A stretch of 64,000 bases of DNA from Parietaria judaica (lineage: Eukaryota > Streptophyta > Magnoliopsida > Rosales > Urticaceae). The stretch spans positions 39,858,232 to 39,922,231 of the forward strand of contig OX940862.1 in the NCBI GenBank assembly GCA_954871525.1. Direction: 5' to 3'. A model generated the notes under the pieces. That model ran no database searches. It was not told the origin of the DNA and was given only the letters and a program-made list of their open reading frames with translations. The position numbers were made by a program, and so were the translations under genes. Below, piece by piece: positions 11,470 to 25,032 of the stretch (position 1 is its first letter; each line of letters begins with the position of its first letter).

Positions 11470-13690
11470 AACTCCCAGCTTCAGCAATGGTTCTAGGAAA
11501 ATCAAGCCGGTGAGCTCCCGTTGTCGATTAGGATTCTATCCATCGTCTACGAGGCAACCAGGAGTGTGACGACCACCGCGTAATCGTGCGGTCTGATCAG
11601 TGTGGCTGCTTCACTATCCTTGAATGAGATTTCAAAATCAGGCTCTTGCCTCGGAACGACTATTAGTCCGGCCTTGAGCCTCCGTTGGTGAGCCTTGATT
11701 GAATTGAGTGAGTTTTTGTGTAGTTGCGATCCTCCTACGATCGTGTAGATTCTGCCGGTGGGCTCGGGGATCTCATTAAGCTATTCGCCGATGTCTTCTG
11801 CTTCCTCGTACGTCTGCTCGTCTGGTTCTTTGAGCATGTGTACCCGTCCTCTTTTGTTTGGCTGGGCATTTTCCCGCGGTGTCCTTTGCAGGTCGGCTCT
11901 CTTTTCCCGTTCTGAGGTTGGTCTTGATAGGGATTCTGCTTGGGTGCTTGCCCGTTTTTCAGCTCGTTGCCAAAGTTTATTTCTCCCAATTCTCCATATG
12001 TATTTTTCCGCCAAGCGGGCACGGAGCACCATACGGTTTCTTGTATGATGTCCGAACACCTATGGAAGTTGCACCATGCTTTGGGGTCGTGCTTTGGGAA
12101 AATTTCATGGCTGTATGGCGGGAAATCCTTGGTGCTGACCAATACTTCTCTTGGGGCTTCCTCTGCTTCAGTTTGTACTTCGAAGTTCGCGATTTCCGAA
12201 TTTACGTTGAACACGTACGAATTTCGCGGGTTCGGTCCGTTGTTTCCCCCTGGATTTTGGGTTTGGAACAGGTGCTTTTGGATCGGGGAGGAGCTTCTTT
12301 TTCTTCTGAAGGGGTTGTTGTGGCCTCCGGCTCTGGGCTGCATTGGTTGGCCAGGTAAACCTTGATTTCGCTGATGGACGGGCTGGAGTCCGTGCTTTTT
12401 TCTTAGAGCCTATAGCTCATCGTCATGCCTGATCCAATTGGACGATCTATGGATTACATCTTTAATGGAATTGTAACGATTTACGACTATGTTCGTTTTG
12501 AACTTTGAGTCGTACCATAATTCGGCCGTGAGGGCGGCTATGGGAGTTTTGTCACTGATCCTGTTTATTTTGACCATGGTCTTTTTTAACCTGGTCATCA
12601 AGGCTCTGAGTGGCTCTTCTTTCTCCTCCTGTAAAGCATAGAGGTTTTCCACCGTGGTCTCAATTTCCATAAACATGGAAAAGTTCTTGAGAAACAAGGT
12701 TGTAAGCTGTCCGAAGTTATCGATGGATCGAGGTTCCAGTTTCGAGAACCAGTCCATTGCTGGGCCGGCCAGATTCTCCGAGAAGTACTAGCGTCGCCCA
12801 GCGTCTAACTCGTGTGCTTCCAAGTTTGCCCGCCCCATCGCGATCCTAAAGGATCTTAGGTGTACTTTGGGGTCAGTCGTCCCGTCGTACTTTGGCAGAT
12901 TCACTCGTCCACCATCCCTGAGCTTTACACTGGTTATGGCGAGCTTAAAGGGGGTCCTTTCTGACTCCTCCACTAACCTCTCTATCTCAGGGGCAGCGGT
13001 GGTGGCGCTATGTACACGATAGTGCACCCGAATGAGTTTTTCATTCATTTTGACCATTGAGCGCTTAAGTTCCTCCAGTTCCGTGCTTTGGGGAGCAGAT
13101 TCTGGTTGTGCGGCCTGGAGGGATCCCTGTCCATACACCGGGCTTGGATGTCTTGGGTACGTGATTGGTTGCCCGATAAGGGCGTGGCTGATGTCGTGGT
13201 TTTGCTCGTATTCGGACAGATGGCTCGGACGACTAGAGCGTTGGCGACTGCTCGAGGCGAAGTTCCCCGTCCCAGTCGGGTAGGGTCCCGACAAGGGGGT
13301 GAAGAGGGGTGTTCCTACTTCGGGAAGCGGTCGAGGTGTTAAAGGCCTGGGGCTGGGTGGTTGGGGCTGGCTTTGCCTTGGCACTTGCAGGTTGTCCAGA
13401 TCGGCAAAATCAAAATGGACAGTGTTGAGGCTAGCCTGGCTCTGGTGCCCAGAGTTCTGTCCCGGGTCTACCCAACTACTATTTTGGTGCTGCTCACTTT
13501 GGGCTCGATTTGCCTGCCCAATTCTTGGTTCTCGGCATTCCTCGCCTCCAGTAGAGACTTCAACTTGTCTGCTTCCGTGTTTTGTCTGGGGTTGTTCACC
13601 TCATACTCGGTCACGGTTACGATTTCGTCTTTGCTCATGTTTGCAGAGTGCTTTGAGCTCGTAGATGTTGGCGAGATCAATTTCCCACAG
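11470..13690 (-). pseudogene. Tat-type Ty3/gypsy gag and aspartic protease, degenerate
   Basis: Directly downstream (minus strand) of the primer-binding site lies a gag region. A proline-rich N-terminal part ends NLPKYDGTTDPKVHLRSF (13384-12788). The capsid-like retrotransposon gag domain follows (MDWFSKLEPRSIDNFGQL ... ALQEEKEEPLRALMTRLKK, 12757-12410), then a Lys/Arg/Gln-rich tail with a damaged CCHC knuckle (CNFHRCSDIIQETVWC, about 12065). Next comes a protease-like segment (about 11740-11480) containing IYTIVGG, RPHDYAVVVTLL and RILIDNGSS; the last corresponds to the D-T-G-S-S catalytic loop with Thr replaced by Asn. This gag/protease style is that of the Tat lineage, not of chromoviruses. 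Stops and frameshifts interrupt it, and it ends abruptly near 11470 where chromovirus RT sequence begins. Confidence 0.8.
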
Positions 13691-13700
13691 ACGGCGCCAA
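13682..13700 (-). other. Primer-binding site of the Tat-type element
   Basis: Minus-strand TTGGCGCCGTCTGTGGGAA begins two bases after the inner edge of the LTR (13703). TGGCGCCGTCTGTGGG after the 5' LTR is a common primer-binding/leader sequence of plant Tat-type gypsy elements. It fixes the neighbouring LTR as the 5' LTR. Confidence 0.75.
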
Positions 13701-13702
13701 AC

Positions 13703-14713
13703 TGTTGACGTGGTTTCCCACCTCAAACAGTCAAGTGTGACTTGTGAGTGTATGATATTCTTGAGATTGATGATTTGGTCGAATTCGATCTCTCACGTTG
13801 CAAGCTCTCGATTCACTCACGATATATGTATATATGTATATAAGCAGTATAAATGAGACGATGGGTTTTTTATAGAGGTTCGTCCCAAGGCGGTAGTTGA
13901 ATACGTCCTCTGTTAGTTTATTACGACAAATGACATAGACGGACAGCTTCAGGCAGCAAATCACGTCTAGAACAAAAGAAAGAATGAGAAGGATGAACAG
14001 AATATAGTAGAACCTCTATAAATTAATACTCGATAAATTAATACCTCGATTAATTAATAATTTTCTTCGGTCCCGACTACACTAACGTAGTTCAATTTTT
14101 ACCTCGATAAATTAATAAACTCGATAATATAATAAATTTCTCTGGTCCCAACCTTATTAATTTATAGAGGTTCAATTGTACAGCAAAATCTCAAAGCAAG
14201 CTGAAATGTCGGGTAGCGAGCTCTCGATGTATTCTCTCAGGGATGTGTGTGTTGATCTGAGCTTGGGTTTGATTTATAGACTTCAATTCTTCCCCTTGGA
14301 CTTCCAGGAATCGTGGGGTCTTCTCTCCGAGCTGAACGGGTTGAATGGCCCGCCTTGGTACACGTGTCCCACGACTGGGTTCTCTTCGTCGTGTTTGAAT
14401 TATACCCGTTGAAGACTTGACTCCGTGCTCCTGGTCTTCCGCTGAGGTTTGAATTGGGATGCCGGGTAGAACATGTGACGATTCTACCCTCTTCTTTCCG
14501 GGCTGATGACGGATATCATTGGGCTTTCTGGGCCGAGTGGCTTTGTACCCGTTAGGCTTCGTCTGATTGAGAACTCTAGTGGGCTTCTCAATTGGGTTTT
14601 TACGGATATCGATTTATTCCTTTAAAGTCTTTGATCTTTATTTGTAAATTTAATTAATTCACAACTTTAGCACTTTATGTCATATTAAATAAAGACGAAT
14701 TTGTACATCAACA
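13703..14713 (-). mobile_element. 5' LTR of the Tat-type element, minus orientation
   Basis: The plus-strand segment starts TGTTGACG and ends ACATCAACA, with perfect inverted termini TGTTGA/TCAACA, and abuts the primer-binding site. On the minus strand it begins TGTTGATGTACAAATTCG. Length is 1011 bp including a 178-bp MITE insertion (14003-14180). The matching 3' LTR is absent; the distal end of this composite has the chromovirus LTR instead. Confidence 0.8.
14003..14180. mobile_element. Emigrant/Lemi1-like (pogo, Tc1/mariner) MITE
   Basis: A 178-bp palindrome-rich insertion in the LTR. The left end reads TATAGTAGAACCTCTATAAA and the reverse complement of the right end reads TACAATTGAACCTCTATAAA, so both ends share GAACCTCTATAAATTAATA next to TA. 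These termini resemble the Emigrant/Lemi1 family of plant pogo-type MITEs, which insert at TA. It contains repeated TCGATAAATTAATA motifs and no ORF. Being inside the LTR, it inserted after the LTR element. Confidence 0.7.
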
Positions 14714-15709
14714 ATATTTAGAGCATAAAAGTGACGTGAAGTTCTAGACTAAGTGATATGAATAAAAATTAACTTTTTTATGAAAAAAAAAAAAGAATAA
14801 GGAAGTTTAGTCGATATGATGGGGAGTCGTACTTGTCGAGTTGACTTTATTAGTATTAACTATTACACTATCGTCTTTCAAATTTGGAGCTAATCTGTGT
14901 GATATAATTTAACATGCTAAACTATTTAACGATTTTGTTCTAGATGATTAGAAGTCTCTAAATATGATATGTTATGAGTCTAACCCAGGTAGTATAATTA
15001 GATTATTGTTTGTCACATTCTATATAAATCTCATTAAAGTATATTTATTCTGGACACTCGATAAAGATTTTTGGCTACTATTTTTTTCTTTTTATAAATG
15101 AATGAAGGTAAATCCGCATCTATTGAATGAATATATGACTGAGCGAGTGTAACTGCCTCCAATTTTGCGGATTTGATCAGCCAACCATATACTTTGCCGT
15201 TTTCTAGGAAGTCAAACGACAAGGTAGATCTTGTCGTTTCATCAAGATTCGGCGACAACTTCTAAAAAAAAAGGTTAAAATAAAAAGTTACAAGTTAAGA
15301 AGTCAGGATTTGTGAAGGTGACAAGCTAGGTCATGAATTTCGAATGAAATTTCCCAGCAATGAAGGAGTAGAGGTTTTGAGAGAGAAGATATGGCATTGG
15401 ACCAAAGAATAAATATGGGACTCAAATAGAATAGATCAGACGAATATTAATATCTTATCAAAAGTTTTGGTGGGTGATCGTTACACTCATTATTGCTTAG
15501 CCTTGCCTTGCCTCACAAGACTCTCTCACTTTGACAACTACAAGAGTATCTCTTTGCAAAAGTTTACTATATAAATAAACATTAAACAATTAAATCTTGG
15601 CTATAAAAGTAAAAAAAAAAATCCAATCAACTTGTTTGTCAATTGCTTGTTACTTATTTCATGAAAAAAAAAATTAAGGATAAATATATAAAATTTTCAA
15701 GAGGCGGCA
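14714..15709. other. AT-rich intergenic DNA
   Basis: No transposon termini or gene structure recognised. A minus-strand ORF (15034-15258, residues such as FLENGKVYGWLIKSAKLEAV) is somewhat less AT-biased than its surroundings, but has no domain I know and no neighbouring exon; it may be a fragment of an unrelated gene or chance. Confidence 0.5.
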
Positions 15710-16744
15710 TAGAGGTGTCAAGTGGGCCGGGGCGGCCCGGCCCGGCCCACAACCCGTTAAGCTCACATGTTAAACGGGACGGGCTTGACCCGTCCCGTTC
15801 GATGTGCGGGGCGGGTTTTGGAAGAGCAATCAAGGCCCACCCAGACCCATGAACCCGAACCCACAATGTTACGGGGCGGGCGGGGCGGGCTTTTTACAAG
15901 TCAAAATTTGTGGGCTTTTCCGGGTTGAATTTAGTGGGCTTTTCACAAACCAAAACAGGTTTGGATTTTTCCGGGTTGATTTGTAATAAAGATTTACATC
16001 TTTGAATGGAAAGTATAAATGAAATTCAATACAAATTAAAATTAATATAAACATAGAAGATAATGAATAGAGTAATGAAAAATAATACCTTTTGTGTTTG
16101 CTCGATATTCAAATTCTTATTTTGAAAGTCGAGTAACATAATGCAAATAAGATTCAATCACATACTTAGAAATTCAAACACATTCTTACAAATTATATAT
16201 AATATAGTTTACCAAAACTCTAGTTATAACACAAAAAATTTCAAATCGATTAGCGAATTTTGAAATTGATTAATGAAGTTAAAATTATTTAATTGAAAAA
16301 TTAAAGAACTACATAGAATATATACAATAAACATAGAATGTAATATAAATATGATTTTTATATTCTGTAATAATAAATTTAGAGTATTTTTTCATATTTT
16401 CATTAATATTAATATCACAACATAAATTTTTTTTTATATATAAGAATGTGATTTATGTGGGCTTTATAACGGGGCGAGGCGGGTTGGCCACGGGGCGGGT
16501 TTATGTGGGCTTCGGCGGGGCGGGACGGGCTTTTAGACGGGGCGGGGCGGGTTCGGAGTGGGCCTAGGAAAACATAACCCATCCTGACCCTTTTGATAGG
16601 GGCGAGTCTAGCCCGGCCCACAAAAAAAAGGGGGGGAGCCCGGCCCACAAAAAAAGGGGGGGGAGGGGGGGGCAGGGCAAAGCTGTTTTTTTTACGAGTC
16701 GGGGCGGGTGGGCTTGGGCCGGCCCGACCCAATTAACACCTCTA
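15710..16744. mobile_element. Non-autonomous hAT-like element with GC-rich inverted ends
   Basis: The left end reads TAGAGGTGTCAAGTGGGCC and the reverse complement of the right end reads TAGAGGTGTTAATTGGGTC. The flanking octamers AGGCGGCA (15702-15709) and AGGCAGCA (16745-16752) match at 7 of 8 bases, the size of a hAT target duplication. About 270 bp at the left and 300 bp at the right are extremely GC-rich arrays of GGGCGGGGCGGGC-like runs, whereas the roughly 460-bp centre is AT-rich. There is no transposase; ORFs in the GC-rich arms are compositional artefacts. I place it in hAT from the 8-bp duplication and the end structure. Confidence 0.7.
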
Positions 16745-18187
16745 AGGCAGCATAATTGTGGATAAATGATGATTTCTTTAAATGTATTTTTTTTCTTCTT
16801 CTTCTTTGAATTACAAAATAAGGTTAATATTTTAAATAATGAAATTAATTTGAAGTAATCAATTAATCTAGTTATTCAAGAACAGTCAATTTAAGAAAGC
16901 TACATAGTCGAAGAAGATAATAATTTATTGAAGATTACCCTCAAATAAGTCGTGTGTTGTGCAAAATTATTCCTGTCAGCTTGAACCTGTGCCGGGAGCA
17001 ATTATGCCAAAAACTACAGTTTAAAAGACAAATAGTACAAACATGAAAAGTTCAAGGAGCAATGATGTGAATAACTCTCCTTATTTTGTTGCGAACCTCA
17101 CCAACCTTAACCTTGGTACAAATCTAACTTTATGAAATGAAGTACCAAATTATGGGGAAACGAAAGTAGCATTTAATGGCATTGAAGAAGAAAAAAATCA
17201 TGGTCGACCAAATTCGTTTTTTGAAGCCCAAGAATTATTTCAACATGCTTGGACACAAATAGCCTTGGAAAAGTAGACCTCATTGTCATGCTCATGGAAG
17301 AATCCAAATTCCCAAGTATATATTATAAGACACTTAAATCTCTCTGCTTACCTACCAAAGAAATACGTACACCCTACTATTTCTTCCTTAAAAATCGGCT
17401 ATTTTTTCAAGTTTTTCTTTCTTTGTTTTAGTTTGGCATCTTCTTACTTACCAAGTATTAATTACATGGTACGTTTCAGAATTACTAATAACCCTAATTA
17501 GGTCTAATTAGCTTGATATAGGCGCCACATTGGGCACCCAAGTTCTGTGTATTGAACAGATGTAACTTGCTCTCGAAGAAAAGAAAAAAGATCGGTTGAT
17601 TTAGAGGAATCCAACATCTCGGTGAATTCCGGTTGGCTAGGTTTTTTCTTCGGAAATTGTCAAAGCTATATGAAGACAGATAAGTGCCCGACTCGCCCAC
17701 AAAGCTGACCGAGGTAAAGTGCATGTCACTTTAATTTTTTTTCAGGCGAGCGGGGGCAGCCCGTCGACCAGATTTCATGAAAATGCAGGGCAATATCGTC
17801 AATGAAACGGAAAATTATCACCCCAAAACGACAGGCATCCATTCCCTTTGAGAATTAAAACACTGTTAATTCTTACAATTAATTGTACATAACCCAATTC
17901 TACAACAATGGAATTTTGCATTCCTTCACTCCACCACCAAACCTTCGACTCAAACCGCGCCTTTCCTCTCCGACATGGCTGGTAAAGACCCAAAAGGCTC
18001 GAAGAGCCGATCCCTTACAGCCGCCAACGGAGAATAAGGAAATACAGCGCTCCAATTATATATCGCATTCAAAATATGTACAGGAGCATTTTGAGGCGAA
18101 CCCGGGTGAGGGTTCCTGCATCGAATTTGCATGAGTTCGGTCTACGTTGTGGTGATGGACGTTGGAACCCTATTTTAAGCAAAAAGG
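16745..18187. other. Intergenic DNA and 3' flank of the WRKY gene
   Basis: AT-rich to about 17500, then mixed composition up to the WRKY stop codon. The part nearest 18187 is expected to be the WRKY 3' untranslated region, but no single convincing polyadenylation signal can be chosen. Small ORFs on both strands (17249-17501, 17494-17724, 17883-18134) have no recognisable domain. Confidence 0.5.
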
Positions 18188-20100
<1,913 letters not shown>

Positions 20101-22848
20101 CAAATTAGCCCATTTCGTAGCATACACTAATTTATTTTCTTGCGTGTTCGGTCCATAGTATTCGGTTACTTTTCACTTACACACCCGAAACTTGAGAAGT
20201 GTTTCAAAAACCCTCCTTCCATGACTCTACGAAGTATAAACTTCTCATGCTAAGAAATCTACTATTTAGCTGGATTTTTCGACCTATGAATCTTCCTAAG
20301 GTGGCATTGTGAGGCTTTAAAATAGAGAACGGAGTATCGAGCCCGCAAAGACCCTTGATATACACATAGTCTGTGGAGCATGTCAAGAAAATTCTAATTT
20401 GCTCTTAAGTATTCGCTTCTAAAGAACAAAGGTTAGCCACTCATGCCAGTGAAAATTGTACACTTATCGCTTTTTTGTAGTACAACTCGCGTTAACATAG
20501 TTGTTTTATTAAAGAATTAGGTTATGGTCTTATTAAATGATTATACTTTTTTTCCTATTAATCACATTTGTTAATTACGAATCTTTACCAAAAAGTACTT
20601 CAAGAAGCCTCCTTCGAATGCCTTAAACGAGGCAGGGCTTCCTTCGAATGCCCTTTGACCCACTCAAAAGGTACTTCGAGAAGCTTCCACTCGAAGACTT
20701 AGGCGGGAAGTAGGCTTGTACAACAAAGCTTTCTCATATATAGAAAAAAAAAAAAAAAACTCCCAGAGCCGACATAACTTTCGTCTCGCCAATTTTTATG
20801 CTCTCAAAAGTTGAGAGCTTACCTCTGTAACTTTTTCATAAAACATAATAAAATTCTCGTAGCGTTGAGACTTTGTTAATGAATTTTACACATGTTTGTG
20901 TGTGTTAATCCTTTTTTCTCGCTTATTTGTTTAAATTATATGAACACTTTACACTCTTAAATATTCAACGAAAAAAATTACTTTACATTAGGAACAATTG
21001 TTTTCTACTATTGCTTAGTCCTTAAAAAAATTACTTAAGTGTTATTTTATGATTCAGCTAAGGCTAGTGTTATTTTATGCTTTAGGCCTTTCCTTTGCCT
21101 CCATTTGATTGTAAATAGAATTTGTTTATGAAAATTTGAGAAGATAAAAAAAGGACTCATTTGAAATAATTCTAGAGTTTAGGGGTGTTCGGGTGTTTAA
21201 CAAAAAGATAAAAACTCATAAAACTAGTGCACATAGCACATTAGGTTCGTGTCATCGTGATCTTCTTCCAATTTGTATTTAATAATATAATCCCAATTGC
21301 TTAGAATTTTGCATTTAACATGCTAAAACTTATATATTCATCTACAAGAATAAAGTTTAAATTTATCTTTTCATATGTTTAGAATAGATTAATATTTTTA
21401 CGATTTTATAGATAATATATAAAGTTATATATATATTATCCATGAAATCGCAATAATATTAAAAGATAATAACGCTGAATTTACCAGCCTAGAGTTTCAT
21501 CGGATTTTAAGATTTTTTTTTATTGAAAAAATTACTTGTTAAATTTCGCCAAGTTTCAAAAAAAAAAAGTTTACAGAAGAAATGACTCGGATAATCAAAT
21601 AAATAATATCAAAATAAAAAATTATATATACATTAATGTTTTAAATGAAAATTAGATTGCCTGTAAATTTTTCTTTTTTAGAGAAACGGTACTTTTTGAT
21701 GAATTGATATTTTTTTTTTCATTATGAAAAATCTTCAGTACTTGGTCCTGTCATTAATTACAACTTAGATATTTTTAGTGCTATTATTCCTATGCTAAAA
21801 ATGGAAGAAAGAATATAAAGTTTGACTTTCAACTTGAATATGACTATGACTATGACTAATTATCGTTTAATAATCACTTTTGAGTTTTGAGTTCCAAGTC
21901 TAAATATAGTTTTCTTTTTTTTTGTCTCCATTATTGTTCTCAATTGTTGATATGTTTGTGCATATAATATATTGATAGAAATGAATTATAAAATTATATC
22001 ACAAGGTTTAAAAACATGACATACTTACTCTGTTCATGCCAATTCTCTTTAGACACAATAAATTAAATTAATTATCATGGTCCAAAGTCCAAACCAAAGT
22101 CCAAACAACAAGAGCAAACTGGAATCTTTCGAAAGAATGTGGTCAACAAATATTTGATTTGTATTAAAGTCCAAGCTTATGAATACTTAATCGCCTTTTT
22201 AATTACAAATATGTATCATATTATACCAATTTTCTCAAAATTTGTAACTGTGCTGAGAGAGGGAATACTATTTGTTAATTGCTATAACGCATTTGGTAAT
22301 TAGGGCTACGTAAACAACTATAGGTGTCCATCGGCAATTCCCAAGTAAAAACCTAGATTTCAGTATTGATTTCGTAAAATTAGGGTTATTCCTATTTTAT
22401 ATTTATTAGTATTAGTCATTTAAATTAGATTTATTAAGATCTAATAAGTAATAACTTAATTTTGAGATTTGAAAATATAATTTTTTTTTTTACAAAATCC
22501 GAATCCATAATTTTTAATCGAATATTTATGGTAAGGTTTTGAATATACAAAGTTAGTCATAACTTGCGGAAGGCAAGCCTCCGAACTATTCAGTTGTTGA
22601 GAGTGCGACCGCCATGCTCGAATCCGGCCACATGAAACTCTAGTTAATTTGTTTTCCGGTCGAAGTTTTGAATGCTCATAATTTTACTTGTCTTTCAAAT
22701 CTCATTCTTTTGTTGTTGAAGGCTGACAAAAGAGAGAAAATTAGAAGCCACACCACGTACGATTCTATTGGATCAATTGAGAAAGTTGATGTTATTTTGA
22801 AGAGAATCACAAAACTTGACGCTCCAAACTTATACCGTGTAAAAACTA
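20101..22848. other. AT-rich intergenic DNA with one unassigned exon-like patch
   Basis: Mostly AT-rich and without transposon termini that I can pair. A mixed-composition patch at 22560-22860 contains a plus-strand ORF (22668-22883); its part ADKREKIRSHTTYDSIGSIE followed by KVDVILKRITKLDAPNLYRV looks protein-like, but I do not recognise the family and find no adjoining exon. It may be a gene fragment. The Mutator-type element at 22849 begins inside the end of this ORF. Confidence 0.45.
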
Positions 22849-23390
22849 GGGTAATTAGCGGCATAAGTGGCCAAGGTTTTTGAATTTCTTTAGGCATGAT
22901 GTCAATGCCTAAAAACGACGGCAAAAGTTCTCAATGTACACTAATCACTCTAATCACAAAATTTCATCCAACTAATTGGATGGATGTTAGTCAACTGATG
23001 ATGTGGCAGTGTTGACCGCCACGCGGACAACCACATGGTATGCCACTTCATTTTTAATTTTTAAGTTGTTTCCACATCATTTTTTTTTTGCAATTCTTTA
23101 ACCTGGCCCACTTTTCTTCTCGCTTTCTCTCACGTTGCCACATGTCCATTCTCTATTTCCCACACTATGACATGTGTCAACCAAATTACTAGCATTTTTT
23201 TTTTTTTTTGCATTTATAAGGTTGAAACCCAAAGCCCAAAGAAACAAAACACTAAACCACCGAAATTATTTGGTGACAAATTGTAATGAATACAACAATT
23301 TAAATAGCAAACATATTAAGAGATTATCAAGATAAGTATAATTAACTAAACCAATAGGAAAACATTGGCCACTTATGCCGCTATTTACCC
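22849..23390. mobile_element. Mutator-type MITE no. 1, 9-bp target duplication
   Basis: The left end GGGTAATTAGCGGCATAAGT and the reverse complement of the right end, GGGTAAATAGCGGCATAAGT, form inverted repeats of about 33 bp. Flanks TAAAAACTA (22840-22848) and TAAAAACAA (23391-23399) match at 8 of 9 positions, as expected for Mutator-like elements. Length is 542 bp with no transposase. It shares the AGCGGCATAAGT terminal motif with the element at 44128. Confidence 0.75.
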
Positions 23391-23427
23391 TAAAAACAAT
23401 TCCATTTTTGCCACTATAATATTTAAA

Positions 23428-24415
23428 GGGTAAATTACAGCTAATGTACTCAATGTTTGATCTTTTACGAATTATGTACCCAATATTTATTTTTGGTGGC
23501 TAATGTACCCAATGTTTGATCTGTTAGATATTTTTGTGTTTTTCGTTAGTTGACCGTTAGAGAGTTATCCTCCTCTATATGCATACTTTTTGTATTTTTT
23601 ACATAAATCACTCATTTTTTGTCCAAAATTTATGCATGGCCTATGGTTGCAAAGAAAAGAGATAGATCTACAACTTTTATGTTTTAATTTTTGTAAAATA
23701 AGTTTTCAAAAAATACGAAATTTCAAATATAACGTAAAATTGGACGTAAGTTTAATGCAAAATATTTGTTTCGAGAAAATTTTACTATACTTAATGACTT
23801 TTTATGATGAAACATAAAACTAAAAGTTTTAGATAAATATTTTATCTTTCTAGCGGATGTTTATTTATTAATTTTGGACAAAAGATGAGTAAGTTATGCC
23901 AAAAACATGAAAGATTATTTCACATCACATATTTCATATTTTGGCATAACTCACTCGTTTTTTTATCCAAAATTAATAAATAAACACCCGTTAGAAAGAT
24001 AAAATATATATCTACAAATTTTAATTTTACGTTTCACCATATAAAGTCATTAAATATATTAAAATTTGCTCGAAACAAATATTTTGTATTAAACTAACGT
24101 CTAATTTTACGTTGTATTTGAAATTTCGTATTTTTATAAAACTTATTTTACAAAACTTAAAACAAAAAGTTGTAGATCTATCTCTTATCTTTCTAACCAT
24201 ATGTCGTGCATAAAATTTTGACAAAAAATGAGTGAGTTATGTCAAAAATACGAAAAGTGTACATGAAGAGGAGGATAACTCTCTAACGGTCAACTAACGG
24301 AAAACACAAAAATATCTAACAGATCAAACATTGGGTACATTAGCCACCAAAAATAAACATTGGGTACGTAATTCACAAAAGATCAAACATTGGGTACATT
24401 AGCCGCAGTTTACCC
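23428..24415. mobile_element. Mutator-type fold-back element no. 2, 9-bp target duplication
   Basis: A near-complete 988-bp palindrome: each arm is about 450-480 bp and the centre lies near 23920. The left end is GGGTAAATTACAGCTAATGT; the right end reads ...GCCGCAGTTTACCC. Perfect 9-bp flanking duplications ATATTTAAA occur at 23419-23427 and 24416-24424. The arms contain repeated CAATGTTTGATC and GGTACATTAGCC motifs. ORFs 23590-23817 (plus) and 24224-24027 (minus) are the same sequence read from the two arms, so they are by-products of the palindrome, not genes. No transposase is encoded. Confidence 0.85.
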
Positions 24416-24475
24416 ATATTTAAACACTGATAATGTTTTTTTTTTTCTTTTCTTGAAATGGATACTTATAAGTTA

Positions 24476-25023
24476 GGGTTAATTGAGGTATAAATAATAC
24501 CCAATTTATGGTCAAAGTTAGTGGCATGTACCCAACCTAAAAAATCAGCAACAATAGTACACAAGGAACGCTTTGACGGGTTGACTAGTATTGATGTTTC
24601 CTTTTCCGTCACTTTGGGCTATGTATCCGTTGGCAATTAAACCATTGGCAATTAAAAAGACTTAGTGAAATATAATCAAATGTAAGATGCCATGTGTGCA
24701 GCCGCGTAAGCTACCATTACCGGATTAAAATAAAATATTAAATTAAAACAAATAAAGTGAACCAAAACAAATAAATAACCTAAAATAATTAAAATGTTTT
24801 ATTAGTTTTAAGACCTCCAATTACCAGATGGCAAATGAGACATCCATGTGCCTTAGATGTGGTTCGCAATTAACATTCATGTAGCCGACACTAAGTGAAA
24901 AACGGAACACGATATTGATCAACTCTGAAAATGTTCTTTGAGTACTATTGCCGCTACTTTTGGAGGTTGGGTGTATACTACCACTTTGACTATAAATTAG
25001 ATATTTATACTGTAATTAAACCC
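24476..25023. mobile_element. Mutator-type MITE no. 3, 9-bp target duplication
   Basis: The left end starts GGGTTAATTGAGGTATAAAT and the reverse complement of the right end starts GGGTTTAATTACAGTATAAA; similarity continues for about 85 bp inward (both include CCCAACCT and CAATAGTAC). Perfect 9-bp duplications TATAAGTTA flank it at 24467-24475 and 25024-25032. Length is 548 bp with no ORF of note. Confidence 0.8.
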
Positions 25024-25032
25024 TATAAGTTA

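Noticed and set aside
11724..13708. Plus-strand ORFs (up to 166 residues) opposite the gag region
   Set aside because: They are the complement of the Tat-type gag/protease on the minus strand and carry no domain of their own.
16415..16732. 105-residue proline/arginine-rich minus ORF
   Set aside because: It is a translation of the GC-rich hAT arm (GGGCGGG repeats), not a protein gene.
23590..24224. Two similar 65-75 residue ORFs in opposite orientation, as a possible duplicated gene pair
   Set aside because: They are the two arms of a palindromic element read in opposite directions.
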